38,862 nt of DNA from positions 1-38,862 of the forward strand of contig NZ_NQWI01000045.1 in the NCBI RefSeq assembly GCF_002532535.1. The letters run 5' to 3'. The stretch comes from Candidatus Viridilinea mediisalina. Its GTDB lineage: Bacteria; Chloroflexota; Chloroflexia; Chloroflexales; Chloroflexaceae. The notes below the pieces were generated by a model. That model was given only the letters and a program-made list of their open reading frames with translations, was not told where the DNA came from and did no database searches. This document shows positions 1 through 9,144 of the stretch, piece by piece (the stretch's first letter is position 1; each line of letters opens with the position of its first letter). The position numbers and the translations under genes were made by a program.

Positions 1-4
1 GGAG

Positions 5-124
5 TGCCGACTTATGGTCTTCCAGTAAATAATCCGCTAACCAGACCTCGCAAATCTGGCATATCTATCAGGTCTAGCCCGTGCCGCGACACCGGATTAA
101 TTTCTGGAACACCATTAGTCGGCA
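5..124 (+). repeat. 120-bp inverted-end element, copy 1
   Basis: This copy is virtually identical over its full length to the inverted copy at 26075-26194 and differs at a handful of positions from the copy at 17527-17646. Its outer ~32 bp are imperfect inverted repeats (TGCCGACTTATGGTCTTCCA at one end, TGCCGACTAATGGTGTTCCA read from the other). The ~55-bp middle has CCAGA/TCTGG and AGACCT/AGGTCT pairings, so a folded branched hairpin is possible. No open reading frame fits. It could be a non-autonomous mobile element or a structured repeat; the sequence does not settle which. Confidence 0.85.
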
Positions 125-171
125 TCCAGAGGTTGTCGGCGACTTCAGCCGACTAAAGTCGGCACTCCGTC
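118..171 (+). repeat. Short palindromic GTCGGCATCC...GTCGGCACTCC unit
   Basis: About 54 bp, starting with the GTCGGCA that also ends the 120-bp element and finishing with GCCGACTAAAGTCGGCAC. A close relative lies at 17698-17760 and an inverted one at about 17484-17526. In the 17698 copy the unit is preceded by a plain GTGCCGACTTTAGTCGGC palindrome instead of the 120-bp element. Confidence 0.7.
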
Positions 172-268
172 GGAGGCCAAACGGTAAAGCGGCATGAAAC
201 CTTCCCTAAGGGAAGATTTCAGGGCACTTTACCGTTTGAAGGCATGCAGTGCATCCTGATGCCGCAAA

Positions 269-299
269 CCTATTTTCTATCTTCTCGTTTCTACTTCCT
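269..299. repeat. Polypyrimidine gene-end motif, copy 1
   Basis: The motif reads CCTATTTTCTATCTTCTCG followed by TTTCTACTTCC on the plus strand, so it is purine-rich in the bchB transcript. It begins 9 nt after the bchB stop codon. Related copies are at 8125-8160, 15464-15498 (inverted), 33323-33356 and 35431-35465. Confidence 0.7.
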
Positions 300-307
300 C
301 TTAGGCG

Positions 308-1951
308 CTACGCACCTAGATGCTCTTTCCCCGCCAAAAAGACCTCCGCAGTAATCGTTGCAATCCCGCGCTCGCGGGCGTATTTCTCGATGTTGTTGCG
401 TGCCTTGTTACGCACAAAGAAGGGGACTTTCTTCAAGGTCGCCTCTGCTTCGGGCGTCCAGACCGGGTTGACCACGGTGGTAGCACTGCTGGTTGTTGCA
501 GTTGCACTGGCACTGGAACTTGCCGTCGCCGTCGCCGTTGGCTGCGCTACCGCAACATGGGCCTGGCTGTTGCTCGTTGCATGGCCGTTGCTCGCCACTG
601 GCTGCGCCTGTTCCACCTCGTCCAGTCCGGCATCGCCAAACATGTCAATCAGGTGCTTCTCCATACCGAGCGTACAGGTGGTATAGACCTCATCGGCAAT
701 CACGTCGGCCCCATCAAAGCCCAAGAAGGGACGATAGGCCAGCAGATGGTTCTCGATATGGGTTGGTGGGGAGATCACCATCACATTGAGATCGTGCCGT
801 CGCCCGGTGTGGCGTTCCATCTGCGTGCCGCAGACTAGCTCGGGGCGTAGCTCGGAAATGCGATCGGCCACCTGCTGGAACTCATCGGTTGCCAAGAAAT
901 CCTCGGCTTTGACGTAGCCTGCCAGTTGCTCACGCACCCAATCGGCCTCTTTCAGCAGGTAGGTTCCCGCACCAACAATTGGCATGCCCAGTTCATCAGC
1001 TAGGAATTTAGTCACCCCAACCGTGTGGGTCGCATCACCAAAGATAAAGGCGGACTTACCGGCAAAGCTCTCCATATCGGCGGTACGCGCAAACCAGGGC
1101 ACATTGGAGGGGGCCGAGAGGCCGTCGAGCGAGAAGGCGGTGAGTGGAGGCAAGCTCACCTGGGTCGTCACACTCGCTTGGGCCGCCCGGGCATTGAGCC
1201 CTTCAACCAATGCTTCAAGCCAGCGCAAGGTGGGCTGCACACCAATCGGCGCTTCAAGCAGCGCCGGAGTACCAAACTGCTCATGCAGGTAGCTTGCCGC
1301 CCGCGTACCAAGCTCGCGGTAGGGTGCAATCGTGAGCCAAGCAGCCGGCAGACGGCGCAGATCGTCCACCGTCGCGCCCCAAGGGGCCACCACATTCACC
1401 TCAACCCCAAGCGTCTTCAGAATCCGGCGCAGGCTTATCAGATCGTGACGGGCATGAAATCCCAACGACGAAGGCCCAAGAATATTGACACTCGGCTGGG
1501 GCGTAAGTGGCTGCGTACATGCATACTTCTGCACCAACTCACTAAAGAGCCCATCAGCCGCATCCGTCTCCTGCATACGATAGGGATTGGCATCATAGAT
1601 CAACACATCACAATCCAACCCCGCCGATTGCGCCGTAATCTCCAAATTCTCCTGCAAGAGAATCGTCGAACAAGAGGCAACCACAACGATCAACTCCGGC
1701 TTATGGGCCGCCTCAACCTGCTTCAACGTCTCCGGCAAACGAATCGTCCCCCGCGCCAAATCGGTACCACTTACCACACTCGTCGTCATGCGCGGAAAGC
1801 CGGGCGTGCGCTCAAGCATCGTAAAAATGGTGGTCACATAATCATCGCCCTGCGGCGCATGAAAAACTGCATGAACACCACGCATCGAGTTCATCAGCCG
1901 CCCCACGCCGTGGTGGGCCGTACCCTCGTACATCCAGTAGGCTAGACGCAT
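308..1951 (-). CDS. bchB: Light-independent protochlorophyllide reductase subunit B (BchB)
   Basis: BchB forms the NB catalytic component of dark-operative protochlorophyllide reductase (DPOR) with BchN and reduces ring D of protochlorophyllide without light. The 547-residue product has the nitrogenase-like core (start [17 protein letters not shown]) with Asp36, the position of the unusual aspartate ligand of the NB [4Fe-4S] cluster in the characterised enzyme. A C-terminal segment from about residue 495 ([20 protein letters not shown]) matches the small domain typical of BchB/ChlB. Between them, about residues 450-492 form an Ala/Thr/Ser-rich linker. The ATG at 1951 is preceded by GAGGAG at 6 nt spacing. 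It lies 11 nt after bchN, so the two are probably co-translated. The reductase component BchL is not in this window. Confidence 0.97.
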   Translation of the reverse strand: MRLAYWMYEGTAHHGVGRLMNSMRGVHAVFHAPQGDDYVTTIFTMLERTPGFPRMTTSVVSGTDLARGTIRLPETLKQVEAAHKPELIVVVASCSTILLQENLEITAQSAGLDCDVLIYDANPYRMQETDAADGLFSELVQKYACTQPLTPQPSVNILGPSSLGFHARHDLISLRRILKTLGVEVNVVAPWGATVDDLRRLPAAWLTIAPYRELGTRAASYLHEQFGTPALLEAPIGVQPTLRWLEALVEGLNARAAQASVTTQVSLPPLTAFSLDGLSAPSNVPWFARTADMESFAGKSAFIFGDATHTVGVTKFLADELGMPIVGAGTYLLKEADWVREQLAGYVKAEDFLATDEFQQVADRISELRPELVCGTQMERHTGRRHDLNVMVISPPTHIENHLLAYRPFLGFDGADVIADEVYTTCTLGMEKHLIDMFGDAGLDEVEQAQPVASNGHATSNSQAHVAVAQPTATATASSSASATATTSSATTVVNPVWTPEAEATLKKVPFFVRNKARNNIEKYARERGIATITAEVFLAGKEHLGA

Positions 1952-1962
1952 TGATTGCTCCT

Positions 1963-3237
1963 CTACAACCTAAACTCACCACTCGGCATACTCGGCATCA
2001 CCCCAGCCGTCCAGACCGGCTCAAGCTCAAAGGCATCGAGCTTGGCGCGGCGGCGCATGGCGCGGGTAAAGAGGCCAACCAGCATGTTGACGCCCGCCCA
2101 GCCGTGAATCGGTGAGAAGATGAACTCGGTGCCCCATTTGGCCACGACGCCATGCCCAATTAGCGGGTTGGCGGTAATAATATTGGAGATGACCAGATCG
2201 GGCTGCTCGTCGGCCATACTCCGCAATTGGCGCTCGAAGTTGGCCTGTTCAACCAGACGTACCCCCTCAAGCCGCTCAAGTTCACGGGCATGAAAACGTC
2301 GATTGATGTAGGGCGTCGAACACTCAAGTACATTCGCCCCAGCCGCACGGGCAAAGCGGGCCAGTGGCAACTCCAGCAGCGTGTCGGCGGCAAAGAAGAC
2401 CTTCTTGTCCTTCAGCAGCGCCGTATGCTCGCTGATGCGCTCCCAGGCTTTGGCCTCACGTTCAGCCAGATCAACCTTGAGATCAAAGTGGGCCGCCAAA
2501 TCCTCCCAGAAGGCGCGGCAACCATCAGGCCCGAAGGGGAAGAGGGACGAGAGTACGGTCGCACCGCGCTCATTCACCAGCAGGTTGGCCACCTTGGGCA
2601 AGAAGGGCTGCAAGGGCGCAATCACCGTGCCCGGGCCAATTGGCGGCAACTCGTGGAAATGGTTGGACGGCAGAAAACCCGCTACCGGAATGCCCAACTT
2701 CTGCGCCTCCAGCATGAAATCATCGGCTATCGCATCATTGACCGAACCCAAAAAGACGACGCGCTTATCTTCGGGCGGTGCCTCTGGGCAGAAGGGCAAC
2801 AAGGCTTGGAGTACCGAGTCTTCACTCTGACTAAAGGTGAAATCCAAACCCGAAGCGGGCACAAAGAGTACCGGCGTTTCAGGCGTGCTGACCGAATGGG
2901 CCAAGCCTTCAAACTCAACCTTCATCACTTCGGGCGTGCAGGAAGAGAGCAGAAAGATCACCGAGGGCTTATGCTCGCGCTTAATCTCCTCGATCTGCTC
3001 GGCAATGTCGGGCTGTGCCGCCGAGAGATCGCCCTCCTCCAAGAGACTCACCGCAAAGCGGGGGCGGGCAAAGATCATCACCCCCAGCGTATTTTGCAGC
3101 AAGTGGGCACAAGTATGGGTGCCAAGGATGAGAAAAAAGCTGTCTTTGATCTTCTGGTACAACCAACCAACACTTACCAGACCACAAAACGAATGGTAGA
3201 GACCGTCTTCACGAATGAACTGAGCCTTTGGCGGCAT
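1963..3237 (-). CDS. bchN: Light-independent protochlorophyllide reductase subunit N (BchN)
   Basis: BchN is the partner of BchB in the DPOR catalytic component. Cys18, Cys43 and Cys100 (contexts [21 protein letters not shown]) match the three cysteine ligands of the NB [4Fe-4S] cluster known for the family. The frame stays open upstream to 3405, but those 56 residues are translated from hairpin repeats, and the ATG at 3237 has a perfect AAGGAG 5 nt upstream. The 424-residue product from there has the usual family length and N-terminus ([20 protein letters not shown]). It is 11 nt upstream of bchB and separated from hemL by 232 nt of palindromes. Confidence 0.97.
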   Translation of the reverse strand: MPPKAQFIREDGLYHSFCGLVSVGWLYQKIKDSFFLILGTHTCAHLLQNTLGVMIFARPRFAVSLLEEGDLSAAQPDIAEQIEEIKREHKPSVIFLLSSCTPEVMKVEFEGLAHSVSTPETPVLFVPASGLDFTFSQSEDSVLQALLPFCPEAPPEDKRVVFLGSVNDAIADDFMLEAQKLGIPVAGFLPSNHFHELPPIGPGTVIAPLQPFLPKVANLLVNERGATVLSSLFPFGPDGCRAFWEDLAAHFDLKVDLAEREAKAWERISEHTALLKDKKVFFAADTLLELPLARFARAAGANVLECSTPYINRRFHARELERLEGVRLVEQANFERQLRSMADEQPDLVISNIITANPLIGHGVVAKWGTEFIFSPIHGWAGVNMLVGLFTRAMRRRAKLDAFELEPVWTAGVMPSMPSGEFRL

Positions 3238-3254
3238 AACGACTCCTTCTTTTT

Positions 3255-3292
3255 TTCTTTCGTTTAGGCGGCTTCGCCGCCCAAACGAAAGA
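3255..3292. repeat. Hairpin in the bchN leader
   Basis: The arms CTTTCGTTT(A)GGCGGC and GCCGCC(C)AAACGAAAG close a TTC loop, with one mismatch pair. It sits a few bases upstream of the bchN Shine-Dalgarno and could shape translation of bchN. The GGCGGC-TTC-GCCGCC tip is shared with hairpins at 3326-3374 and 34788-34832. Confidence 0.7.
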
Positions 3293-3325
3293 AGAAGAGA
3301 TCTTCGGGGGCTACGCCCCAAACCC

Positions 3326-3374
3326 TGCTTGTGTTCCACGTTGGCGGCTTCGCCGCCAACGTGGAACACAAGCA
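3326..3374. repeat. Long perfect hairpin, 23-bp stem, with companion GGGGC palindrome
   Basis: A 23-bp perfect stem closes on a 3-nt TTC loop with the tip GGCGGC-TTC-GCCGCC. Immediately to its left (about 3305-3325) is a small palindrome GGGGCTACGCCCC plus AAACCC, whose reverse complement GGGTTTGGGGCGTAGCCCC also follows the hairpins at 4808-4852 and 34788-34832. On the plus strand a T-run follows the stem, but no plus-strand gene is here; on the minus strand the T-run is missing, so it is not a standard terminator for hemL. Confidence 0.8.
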
Positions 3375-3469
3375 GTTTTTTGGGGGGAGGCGAAGCCTCA
3401 CTCATTGAGGCTATTATAGCACTTTACGAAAGTTTCTAGTTTACAAACAAGTGATGAGCCGATCACTCA

Positions 3470-4783
3470 TCACTTCGCTTGCAGCGCCTCACGCGCCGCA
3501 CTGAGCGTCTGCTCCACATCGGCGGCGCTATGGGCCGCACTGAGAAAGCCCGCCTCGAACTGCGAGGGTGCCAAGTAGACTCCACGCTCGCACATGGCCC
3601 AGAAGAAGCGGGCGTAGCGCTCGGCATCAACCATCTGCTTGGCGTCGGCGTAGCTCTTCACATGCATGCCCGCCTCGCGCAGGAAGTAGAAGCCAAACAT
3701 TGTACCCACCTGGCCCACCTGCAACGGAATCCCCAACTCTTCGCTCAAGCCGCGCATCCCATTGGCCAAAGCCTCCGCCAAACCTACTGCATGCTCAAAG
3801 GGCGTCTTGCCCTCCACTGGCGTAAAAGCGGTCTCCAGCGTGGCACTGCCCGCCGCCATGGCCAAGGGGTTGCCCGAAAGTGTACCCGCCTGGTACATCG
3901 GCCCTGCCGGCGCAACATGCTGCATCACATCACGCCGCCCACCGTAGGCACCCACCGGCAGACCACCGCCAATCACCTTGCCGAGGCAGGTCAGGTCGGG
4001 CTTGAGGTTCCAATGCACCTGGGCACCTCCGGGCGAGACCCGGAAGCCCGTCATTACCTCATCAAGAATAAAGAGGGCGCCGTGGGCATGGGCCAGTTCG
4101 CAGAGCGCCTCGAGGTAGCCGGGCTCCGGTAGTACAAAGCCCATATTGGCCGCAATCGGCTCCACAATGATCGCCGCAATCTCGCTGCCCTGCGCCGCAA
4201 AGATCGCCTTTGCCGCCTCAAGATCATTATACTCCGCCGTCAAGGTTCCCGCCGCCGCGCCTGCGGTCACGCCGGGGCTATCGGGCAGGCCCAAGGTCAC
4301 CACGCCGGAACCGGCCTGCACCAGCAGCATATCGGCGTGGCCATGGTAGCAGCCAGTAAACTTCAGAATTTTTTCGCGCCCCGTGAAGGCCCGCGCCAAA
4401 CGCAGCGCACTCATGGTTGCTTCGGTACCCGAATTGACAAAACGCACCTGCTCAATCGAGGGCACCAAGCCAATCACCTGCTCGGCCAGCTTTGTCTCTT
4501 GCGCTGTCGGGGCACCAAAACTAGCCCCCAACACCACCTGATCACTAATCGCCTGGTTTACCGCCGCATGGGCATGGCCCAACAGCAACGGCCCCCACGA
4601 AAGCACATAATCAAGGTAGCTATTGCCATCCACGTCGGTCAAGCGCGAACCCTCGCCCTTCGCAAAAAAAATGGGCGAGCCACCCACCCCACGAAAGGCC
4701 CGTACCGGCGAATTCACGCCACCCGGAATCACCTGCTGTGCGGCAGCAAAAAGCTCTTGGGACTTCTGGTATCGTTCAGTCAT
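3470..4783 (-). CDS. hemL: Glutamate-1-semialdehyde 2,1-aminomutase (HemL)
   Basis: HemL is the PLP enzyme that turns glutamate-1-semialdehyde, made by HemA, into 5-aminolevulinate, the first committed tetrapyrrole precursor. The 437-residue length is normal for the family. It has the N-terminal [13 protein letters not shown] motif, the PLP-binding [10 protein letters not shown] around residues 239-248 and the Schiff-base lysine K269 in [17 protein letters not shown]. The ATG at 4783 has GAGGAG at 5-6 nt. It lies between hemE and bchN on the same strand, with hairpin-rich gaps on both sides. With HemA at 9141-10451 it completes the C5 route to aminolevulinate. Confidence 0.97.
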   Translation of the reverse strand: MTERYQKSQELFAAAQQVIPGGVNSPVRAFRGVGGSPIFFAKGEGSRLTDVDGNSYLDYVLSWGPLLLGHAHAAVNQAISDQVVLGASFGAPTAQETKLAEQVIGLVPSIEQVRFVNSGTEATMSALRLARAFTGREKILKFTGCYHGHADMLLVQAGSGVVTLGLPDSPGVTAGAAAGTLTAEYNDLEAAKAIFAAQGSEIAAIIVEPIAANMGFVLPEPGYLEALCELAHAHGALFILDEVMTGFRVSPGGAQVHWNLKPDLTCLGKVIGGGLPVGAYGGRRDVMQHVAPAGPMYQAGTLSGNPLAMAAGSATLETAFTPVEGKTPFEHAVGLAEALANGMRGLSEELGIPLQVGQVGTMFGFYFLREAGMHVKSYADAKQMVDAERYARFFWAMCERGVYLAPSQFEAGFLSAAHSAADVEQTLSAAREALQAK

Positions 4784-4807
4784 TTTTTCTCCTCATAATG
4801 GGATGCT

Positions 4808-4873
4808 TTGTTGTTGCGCGTGGACGGCTTCGCCGTCCACGCGCAACAACAAGGGTTTGGGGCGTAGCCCCAC
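4808..4873. repeat. Long perfect hairpin (21-bp stem) plus GGGGCGTAGCCCC palindrome
   Basis: A 21-bp perfect stem (4808-4828 with 4832-4852) closes on a TTC loop and ends in the tip GGACGGC-TTC-GCCGTCC. The companion GGGTTTGGGGCGTAGCCCC follows at 4853-4871. It lies between hemE and hemL. Its outer arm (TTGTTGTTGCGCG) shows no similarity to the arms at 3326 or 34788, although the architecture is the same. Confidence 0.8.
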
Positions 4874-4880
4874 ATGCATT

Positions 4881-4935
4881 ACCTTTGCTGCTTGCGGGTT
4901 GGCGGCACAGCCGCCAACCCGCAAGCAGCAAAGGT
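4881..4935. repeat. Very long perfect hairpin, 26-bp stem
   Basis: Positions 4881-4906 pair perfectly with 4910-4935 around an ACA loop. The tip is GGCGGC-ACA-GCCGCC. The hairpin starts 17 nt after the hemE stop codon in transcription order, so it is in the hemE 3' flank and the hemL leader. No U-run follows on the minus strand. Confidence 0.8.
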
Positions 4936-4952
4936 AAACGTAAACCCTGGGT

Positions 4953-5987
4953 TTACCCCTGGTAACGATAATTCTGCACAAACTCAACCAGCCGCCGCAC
5001 ATTATCTTCCGGCGTCTCGGTGAGGATACCGTGGCCGACGTTGAAGATATGACCGGGACGCCCAGCGGCCTGATCCAGAATCATCTTGGCGCGGCGTTCG
5101 ATCTCCGGCCACGAACCGTGCAACGCCATCGGATCGAGGTTGCCCTGGATCGCCACATCGTGGCCATACTGGGCCCAACCATCCTCCAGGCGAACCCGCC
5201 AATCGAGGCCCAACACATCGGCCCCCGTCTCGCGCAGCATCGGCAGCATGCCGTTCATATCGGTGCCAAAATAGACCACCGGCGCCTTGGTGCGCTCTTG
5301 GGTGGTGCGTACCGCACGCTGCACATAGGGCAACACATACTCACGGAAATCATCGGGGGCCAACGAACCAGCCCACGAGTCGAAGATCTGCACGACATCA
5401 CAACCAACCGCAACCTGGGCTTCGAGGTAGTTGATCACCATATCGGTCAAACGATCCATGAGCTTATGCCAATTGGCCGGATCGTTATACATCATCGCCT
5501 TGGTGCGGCGATACTCACGGCTACCGCCGCCCTCAATCGCATAGCTCGCCAAGGTAAAGGGCGCACCACTAAAGCCATAGAGTGCTGTCGTCTCGGGCAA
5601 TTCGCGGCGCACAATCTGCAACGCCTCAAGCGTATAGCCCGAATGGGTCTCAGCATCGTAGGGCTTCAGCGCCTCAATGTCGGCAGGGGTGCGGATGGGA
5701 TTGTGGATCACCGGCCCTTCACCCTTCTCAAAGGTCAAATGGATACCCAAGCCCTCAAGTGGCGGCAAAATATCGGCAAAGATAATCGCCGCATCCATCC
5801 CAAAGGCGGTAATCGGCTGCAACGTCACTTCCGCCGCAACCTCAGGGATCTTGACCATCTGCAAAAAGCCGTGGCGCTCACGCACCTCCCGATAGACCGA
5901 CATATAGCGCCCCGCCTGCCGCATCAACCAGATCGGCGTATGGTCAGTTGGTTCACGGCGGCACGCGGCGAGAATTGGTTTAGTCAT
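4953..5987 (-). CDS. hemE: Uroporphyrinogen decarboxylase (HemE)
   Basis: HemE removes four carboxylates from uroporphyrinogen III to give coproporphyrinogen III in the cytoplasm. The 344-residue protein has the family's usual length and the N-terminal signature [12 protein letters not shown] (arginines that bind the substrate carboxylates), the glycine-rich [13 protein letters not shown] segment and the C-terminal [16 protein letters not shown]. The ATG at 5987 has AAGGAG at 5 nt. It sits between hemB (218 nt upstream, a repeat-filled gap) and hemL (169 nt downstream). Confidence 0.97.
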   Translation of the reverse strand: MTKPILAACRREPTDHTPIWLMRQAGRYMSVYREVRERHGFLQMVKIPEVAAEVTLQPITAFGMDAAIIFADILPPLEGLGIHLTFEKGEGPVIHNPIRTPADIEALKPYDAETHSGYTLEALQIVRRELPETTALYGFSGAPFTLASYAIEGGGSREYRRTKAMMYNDPANWHKLMDRLTDMVINYLEAQVAVGCDVVQIFDSWAGSLAPDDFREYVLPYVQRAVRTTQERTKAPVVYFGTDMNGMLPMLRETGADVLGLDWRVRLEDGWAQYGHDVAIQGNLDPMALHGSWPEIERRAKMILDQAAGRPGHIFNVGHGILTETPEDNVRRLVEFVQNYRYQG

Positions 5988-6044
5988 GGTAACTCCTTAA
6001 GCCTTAAGCAAGCAACAGAAGAATAGGAAGAACAGAGAACAGAA

Positions 6045-6196
6045 GAACAGAGAACAGAAATGCAAGCATGCTACTTACCTGTTGCTCTGTTGCTCTGTTC
6101 ATTTGTTCCTCGGTTCCTCAGAACAGAGAACAGAAATGCAAGCATGCTACTTACCTGTTCCTCGGTTATTCTGTTCATTTGTTCCTCAGTTCCTCT
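6045..6196. repeat. Tandem duplication of a 76-bp unit
   Basis: The segment 6045-6120 is repeated in direct orientation at 6121-6196. The first 39 bp of each copy are identical (beginning GAACAGAGAACAGAAA and containing GCAAGCATGC); the second half has several differences. The unit itself is built of GAACAGA and TCTGTTC words, so it can also fold back. It fills most of the hemB-hemE gap, and related GAACAGA tracts flank the hemN end and lie upstream of the transporter lipoprotein gene. Confidence 0.85.
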
Positions 6197-6205
6197 GTTC
6201 TCCTT

Positions 6206-7213
6206 TTAGCGCATCCACTTCACAGCATCTTTAGCCCAATAGGTAATAATCATATCGGCCCCGGCGCGAGCAATACTAGTCAGACTCTCCATGGCGGTAC
6301 GCTGCTCATCGAGCCAACCGCGCTCTGCGGCGGCCTTGACCATGCTGAACTCGCCACTCACCTGATAGGCAGCCAACGGCAACTCGAAGCGGTCGCGCAA
6401 CTGCCGAATAACGTCGAGGTAGGCCAACGCAGGCTTGACCATCAACATATCCGCGCCCTCTTCCACATCAAGTTCCACCTCACGGATCGCCTCACGGGCA
6501 TTGCCCGGATCCATCTGGTAGTTGCTGCGATCGCCAAAGCCAGGCGGGCTCTCAGCAGCATCACGGAACGGCCCATAGAAGGCGGAAGCATACTTGGCGG
6601 CATAGCTCATAATCACCGTATGCTCCATCCCCGCATTATCCAGGGCACTACGAATGGTACTGATCATACCATCCATCATACCCGAAGGCGCAATAATGTC
6701 GGCACCCGCCTGGGCATGCACCACCGACGCCTTGCCCAACAACTCCAACGTAGGATCATTGAGCAGATAGCCCTCTGCAAGCCGCTCATCGTAGCCGGGC
6801 ACCCCCGGTACATTGATAATCCCACAATGGCCATGATCGGTATACTCGCAGCAACACATATCCGAAATCACAACCAATTCAGGCACAGCCTTTTTAATCG
6901 CATAGGCGGCTTGGGGCACAATCCCTTCGGGATCGAAATTCTCACTGCCCAGGGCATCCTTCTTCGCGGGAATACCAAAGAGCAGCACCGCCGGAATCCC
7001 CAACTCAGCAATACTCTCAGCCTCGCGCACCGCCATATCCACCGAGAGTTGGTTATGGCCAGGCATCGAGACAATCTTCCGACTCACGCCCTCACCATGG
7101 CGGATGAAGAGCGGTGCGATCAACTGGTCAACACGCAACGTCGTCTCGCGCACCATGCGCTGCAAGCCAGTAGTCCGGCGCAAACGACGCGGGCGAACAG
7201 AGGGAAAGCCCAT
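6206..7213 (-). CDS. hemB: Delta-aminolevulinic acid dehydratase / porphobilinogen synthase (HemB)
   Basis: HemB condenses two aminolevulinate molecules to porphobilinogen. It carries the metal-site cluster [14 protein letters not shown], the first active-site lysine in [16 protein letters not shown] and the second in [12 protein letters not shown]. The cysteine cluster indicates the zinc-dependent type. Two starts are possible: an ATG at 7231 without a ribosome site and one at 7213 preceded by GGAAGGAATGAGG; I chose the second, giving 335 residues. The gene lies 36 nt after hemD. A tandem repeat separates it from hemE. Confidence 0.96.
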   Translation of the reverse strand: MGFPSVRPRRLRRTTGLQRMVRETTLRVDQLIAPLFIRHGEGVSRKIVSMPGHNQLSVDMAVREAESIAELGIPAVLLFGIPAKKDALGSENFDPEGIVPQAAYAIKKAVPELVVISDMCCCEYTDHGHCGIINVPGVPGYDERLAEGYLLNDPTLELLGKASVVHAQAGADIIAPSGMMDGMISTIRSALDNAGMEHTVIMSYAAKYASAFYGPFRDAAESPPGFGDRSNYQMDPGNAREAIREVELDVEEGADMLMVKPALAYLDVIRQLRDRFELPLAAYQVSGEFSMVKAAAERGWLDEQRTAMESLTSIARAGADMIITYWAKDAVKWMR

Positions 7214-7234
7214 AACCTCATTCCTTCCCATAGA

Positions 7235-7269
7235 GGGTAGACGGGGGAACTAGGTTCCCCCGTCTACCC
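7235..7269. repeat. 16-bp hairpin spanning the hemD stop codon
   Basis: GGGTAGACGGGGGAAC pairs perfectly with GTTCCCCCGTCTACCC around a TAG loop. The hemD stop codon (7250-7252) overlaps the tip, and the last hemD residues (VDGGT) are encoded by one arm. A sister hairpin with a similar tip (GGAAC-TAC-GTTCC) lies at 8054-8088, just upstream of the hemD start. Confidence 0.8.
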
Positions 7270-8041
7270 CCTGCACATACTCCACCAACGCACGCAACAG
7301 ACCCTCCTCGCTATAGGCTTCCGCGACAACCGTAGGCGTAAGCCCCAGTTCGCGGCATGCGTTCGCGGTAGTCGGGCCAATACAGGCAATCAGGGCGTGT
7401 TGCAAAGCAGTGCTGCTAGATGGCCCCAGTTGAGCCAACAGAAAGCGGGCGGTAGAAGGGCTACTGAGCGTCACCACCCAGCCCTTGCCGTCCGCCATGG
7501 TAGTCGCCAACTCCGCGCCCCCGGGGGCGGGCACGGTACGGTAGGCGATGACGCGATCTACCAGCGCCCCCGCCGTCCGCAGGCGTTCTTCGAGGGCCGG
7601 GCGGGCAATATCGGCATTGGGCAGCAACACCCGTCGCCCCACCGGATCGCCCAACGCCGAAGCCAGTTCATCGCCCGTAAAGCGCTCAGGCACGCCCGCC
7701 ACCTGCACACCGAGCAGTTGTTCACAGGCGGCAGCCGTGGCTGGCCCCACCGCGCCAAGCTTGAGCGAAATCCGCTCACCCAACTTGCGCCCACTCAGAC
7801 CATTGGCCACCGCCTCAACCGCTGTGATACTGGTCAACATGAGCCACTCATAGAACCCTGCTTCAAGCCGTTCCAGCGCGGCCCGTAGCGCCTCCGTATC
7901 CTCCGGTGGCGCATAGGCAATCGTAGGGTGAACCAACGGTTCCGCTCCCAAATCCCGCAGGCGTGCGGCCATACCATCGGCGCGTCCTGCTGCCCTCGTA
8001 ATCAGGACGCGCAAGCCCGCCAGCGGTTGTCTCTCACTCAT
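7250..8041 (-). CDS. hemD: Uroporphyrinogen-III synthase (HemD)
   Basis: HemD closes and inverts ring D of hydroxymethylbilane to make uroporphyrinogen III. This is a poorly conserved family; the 263-residue length, the N-terminal LAGLRVLITRAAGRADGMAARL and the segments LMLTSITAVEAV, AVGPATAAAC and ACIGPTTANACRELGL fit it well. Position between hemC and hemB supports the call. The ATG at 8041 has AGGAAGAG close upstream. The C-terminal residues are encoded inside a hairpin arm (7235-7269), which suggests the hairpin was inserted at, or grew into, the gene end. Confidence 0.93.
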   Translation of the reverse strand: MSERQPLAGLRVLITRAAGRADGMAARLRDLGAEPLVHPTIAYAPPEDTEALRAALERLEAGFYEWLMLTSITAVEAVANGLSGRKLGERISLKLGAVGPATAAACEQLLGVQVAGVPERFTGDELASALGDPVGRRVLLPNADIARPALEERLRTAGALVDRVIAYRTVPAPGGAELATTMADGKGWVVTLSSPSTARFLLAQLGPSSSTALQHALIACIGPTTANACRELGLTPTVVAEAYSEEGLLRALVEYVQGVDGGT

Positions 8042-8053
8042 TGCTCTTCCTGT

Positions 8054-8127
8054 GGCGTGTGGGCGGAACTACGTTCCGCCCACACGCCGTTTTGGAGGCA
8101 TGCAGCGCATCCTGACGCTGCATGCCT
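8054..8127. repeat. Two adjacent hairpins in the hemC-hemD gap
   Basis: The first (8054-8069 with 8073-8088) is a perfect 16-bp stem with a TAC loop and tip GGCGGAAC. The second (8096-8107 with 8116-8127) is a 12-bp stem AGGCATGCAGCG with the 8-nt loop CATCCTGA. Relatives of the second (GGCATGCAGTGCATCCTGAT) occur at about 240-262 and, inverted, at about 15502-15530, always next to the polypyrimidine motif. Confidence 0.75.
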
Positions 8128-8160
8128 ATTTTCTATCTTCTCGTTTCTGTATTCTTCCCT
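8125..8160. repeat. Polypyrimidine gene-end motif, copy 2
   Basis: GCCTATTTTCTATCTTCTCG then TTTCTGTATTCTTCCC lies immediately beyond the hemC stop codon at 8167, in the same orientation as the copies at the ends of bchB, the DUF58 gene and ppk. Confidence 0.7.
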
Positions 8161-8166
8161 TTGCAC

Positions 8167-9144
8167 CTACCGGCTACTTGCCAACTCCGCGAGGATGCGT
8201 TCGGCACCCTGGGCGATCAATGCTTCTGCTAGGGCTGTGCCCATTGCCTCGGCTTCGCTTGTGCTACCCTTGTGTTCGCCGCGTACAATGGTGGTGCCGT
8301 CAAGCGAACCCACGAGACCACGTAGGGTCAATACGTCGTCGGCAAGCTTGGCGTAGGCGGCAATCGGCACTTGGCAGCCACCCTCAAGACGACGCAGGAA
8401 GGCGCGCTCGGCTAAGGCTGCTGCGCGGGTGGCCGCATGATCGAGTGGGGCCAACAATGCGAGCGTTGTTGCATCATCAGCGCGGCACTCGATGGCCAAC
8501 GAACCCTGGGCTACTGCTGGCAGCATCTGCTCGGCGGCCAACGCGTGGCCTACAAACGTTGTCCCGTCGCTCGTAAGCGTGCCGTCGCTCTGCAAGAGGC
8601 CCAAGCGCACCAAGCCCGCCGTAGCCAGCACGAGCGCCTCGTACTGACCTTCGGCCAACTTGCGTAGCCGGGTATCCACATTGCCACGCACATCGCGTAG
8701 CTCCAAGTCGGGGCGCAAAGCCCGCAGTTGGCAGGCGCGGCGCAAGCTACTCGTGCCCACCACCGCGCCCTGACGCAAGTTGGTGAGATCGAGTGCTTGG
8801 CCCTGCTCCTTCAATGGGCTCACAATAATATCGCGTGGATCGGCCCGTTCAGGAAACGCCGCTAGGGTCAAGCCCTCAGGCAACTGTGAGGGCAGATCCT
8901 TGCAACTATGGACACAGAAATCCACCTCATTGGCCAGCAGCGCCTGTTCCAACTCCTTCACAAACAAGCCCTTGTCCCCAACCGCCGAAAGGGCCACATC
9001 AAGCACCCGATCACCCTGAGTGCTGATCACCCGCAACTCAACCGCAAGGCCGGGATGGAGTGACCGCAACGTTGCGGCCATCATCTCCGACTGGGCCAAG
9101 GCGAGCTTACTACCACGCGTACCGAGAATAAGCGAACGGTTCAT
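8167..9144 (-). CDS. hemC: Porphobilinogen deaminase / hydroxymethylbilane synthase (HemC)
   Basis: HemC polymerises four porphobilinogens into hydroxymethylbilane on a dipyrromethane cofactor. The 325-residue protein begins [14 protein letters not shown], typical of the family, and has the [16 protein letters not shown] arginine region and the cofactor-attachment cysteine, about Cys257, in [12 protein letters not shown]. Its ATG overlaps the hemA stop codon (ATGA), with a GGAG ribosome site inside the end of hemA, so the two are translationally coupled. hemD follows after a 125-nt gap with two hairpins. Confidence 0.97.
   Translation of the reverse strand: MNRSLILGTRGSKLALAQSEMMAATLRSLHPGLAVELRVISTQGDRVLDVALSAVGDKGLFVKELEQALLANEVDFCVHSCKDLPSQLPEGLTLAAFPERADPRDIIVSPLKEQGQALDLTNLRQGAVVGTSSLRRACQLRALRPDLELRDVRGNVDTRLRKLAEGQYEALVLATAGLVRLGLLQSDGTLTSDGTTFVGHALAAEQMLPAVAQGSLAIECRADDATTLALLAPLDHAATRAAALAERAFLRRLEGGCQVPIAAYAKLADDVLTLRGLVGSLDGTTIVRGEHKGSTSEAEAMGTALAEALIAQGAERILAELASSR

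Larger units (their letters stand above)
1..307. other. Repeat-filled intergenic region downstream of bchB
   Basis: No gene is seen. From left to right it holds a 120-bp inverted-end element (5-124), a short palindromic unit that shares its edge (118-171), a large hairpin whose arms AAACGGTAAAG and CTTTACCGTTT enclose an inner CTTCCCT/AGGGAAG stem (about 178-239), and a polypyrimidine motif (269-299) that ends just before the bchB stop codon at 308. As bchB is transcribed leftward, all of this is its 3' flank. The inner hairpin could stop transcription, but no clear U-run follows it on the minus strand. Confidence 0.7.

Noticed and set aside
3326-3374. Rho-independent terminator of hemL
   Set aside because: The T-run follows the stem only on the plus strand, where there is no gene; on the transcribed strand the U-run is absent.
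3238-3405. N-terminal extension of BchN
   Set aside because: The extra 56 codons are read from palindromic repeats, and the ATG at 3237 has a perfect ribosome site and the family N-terminus.
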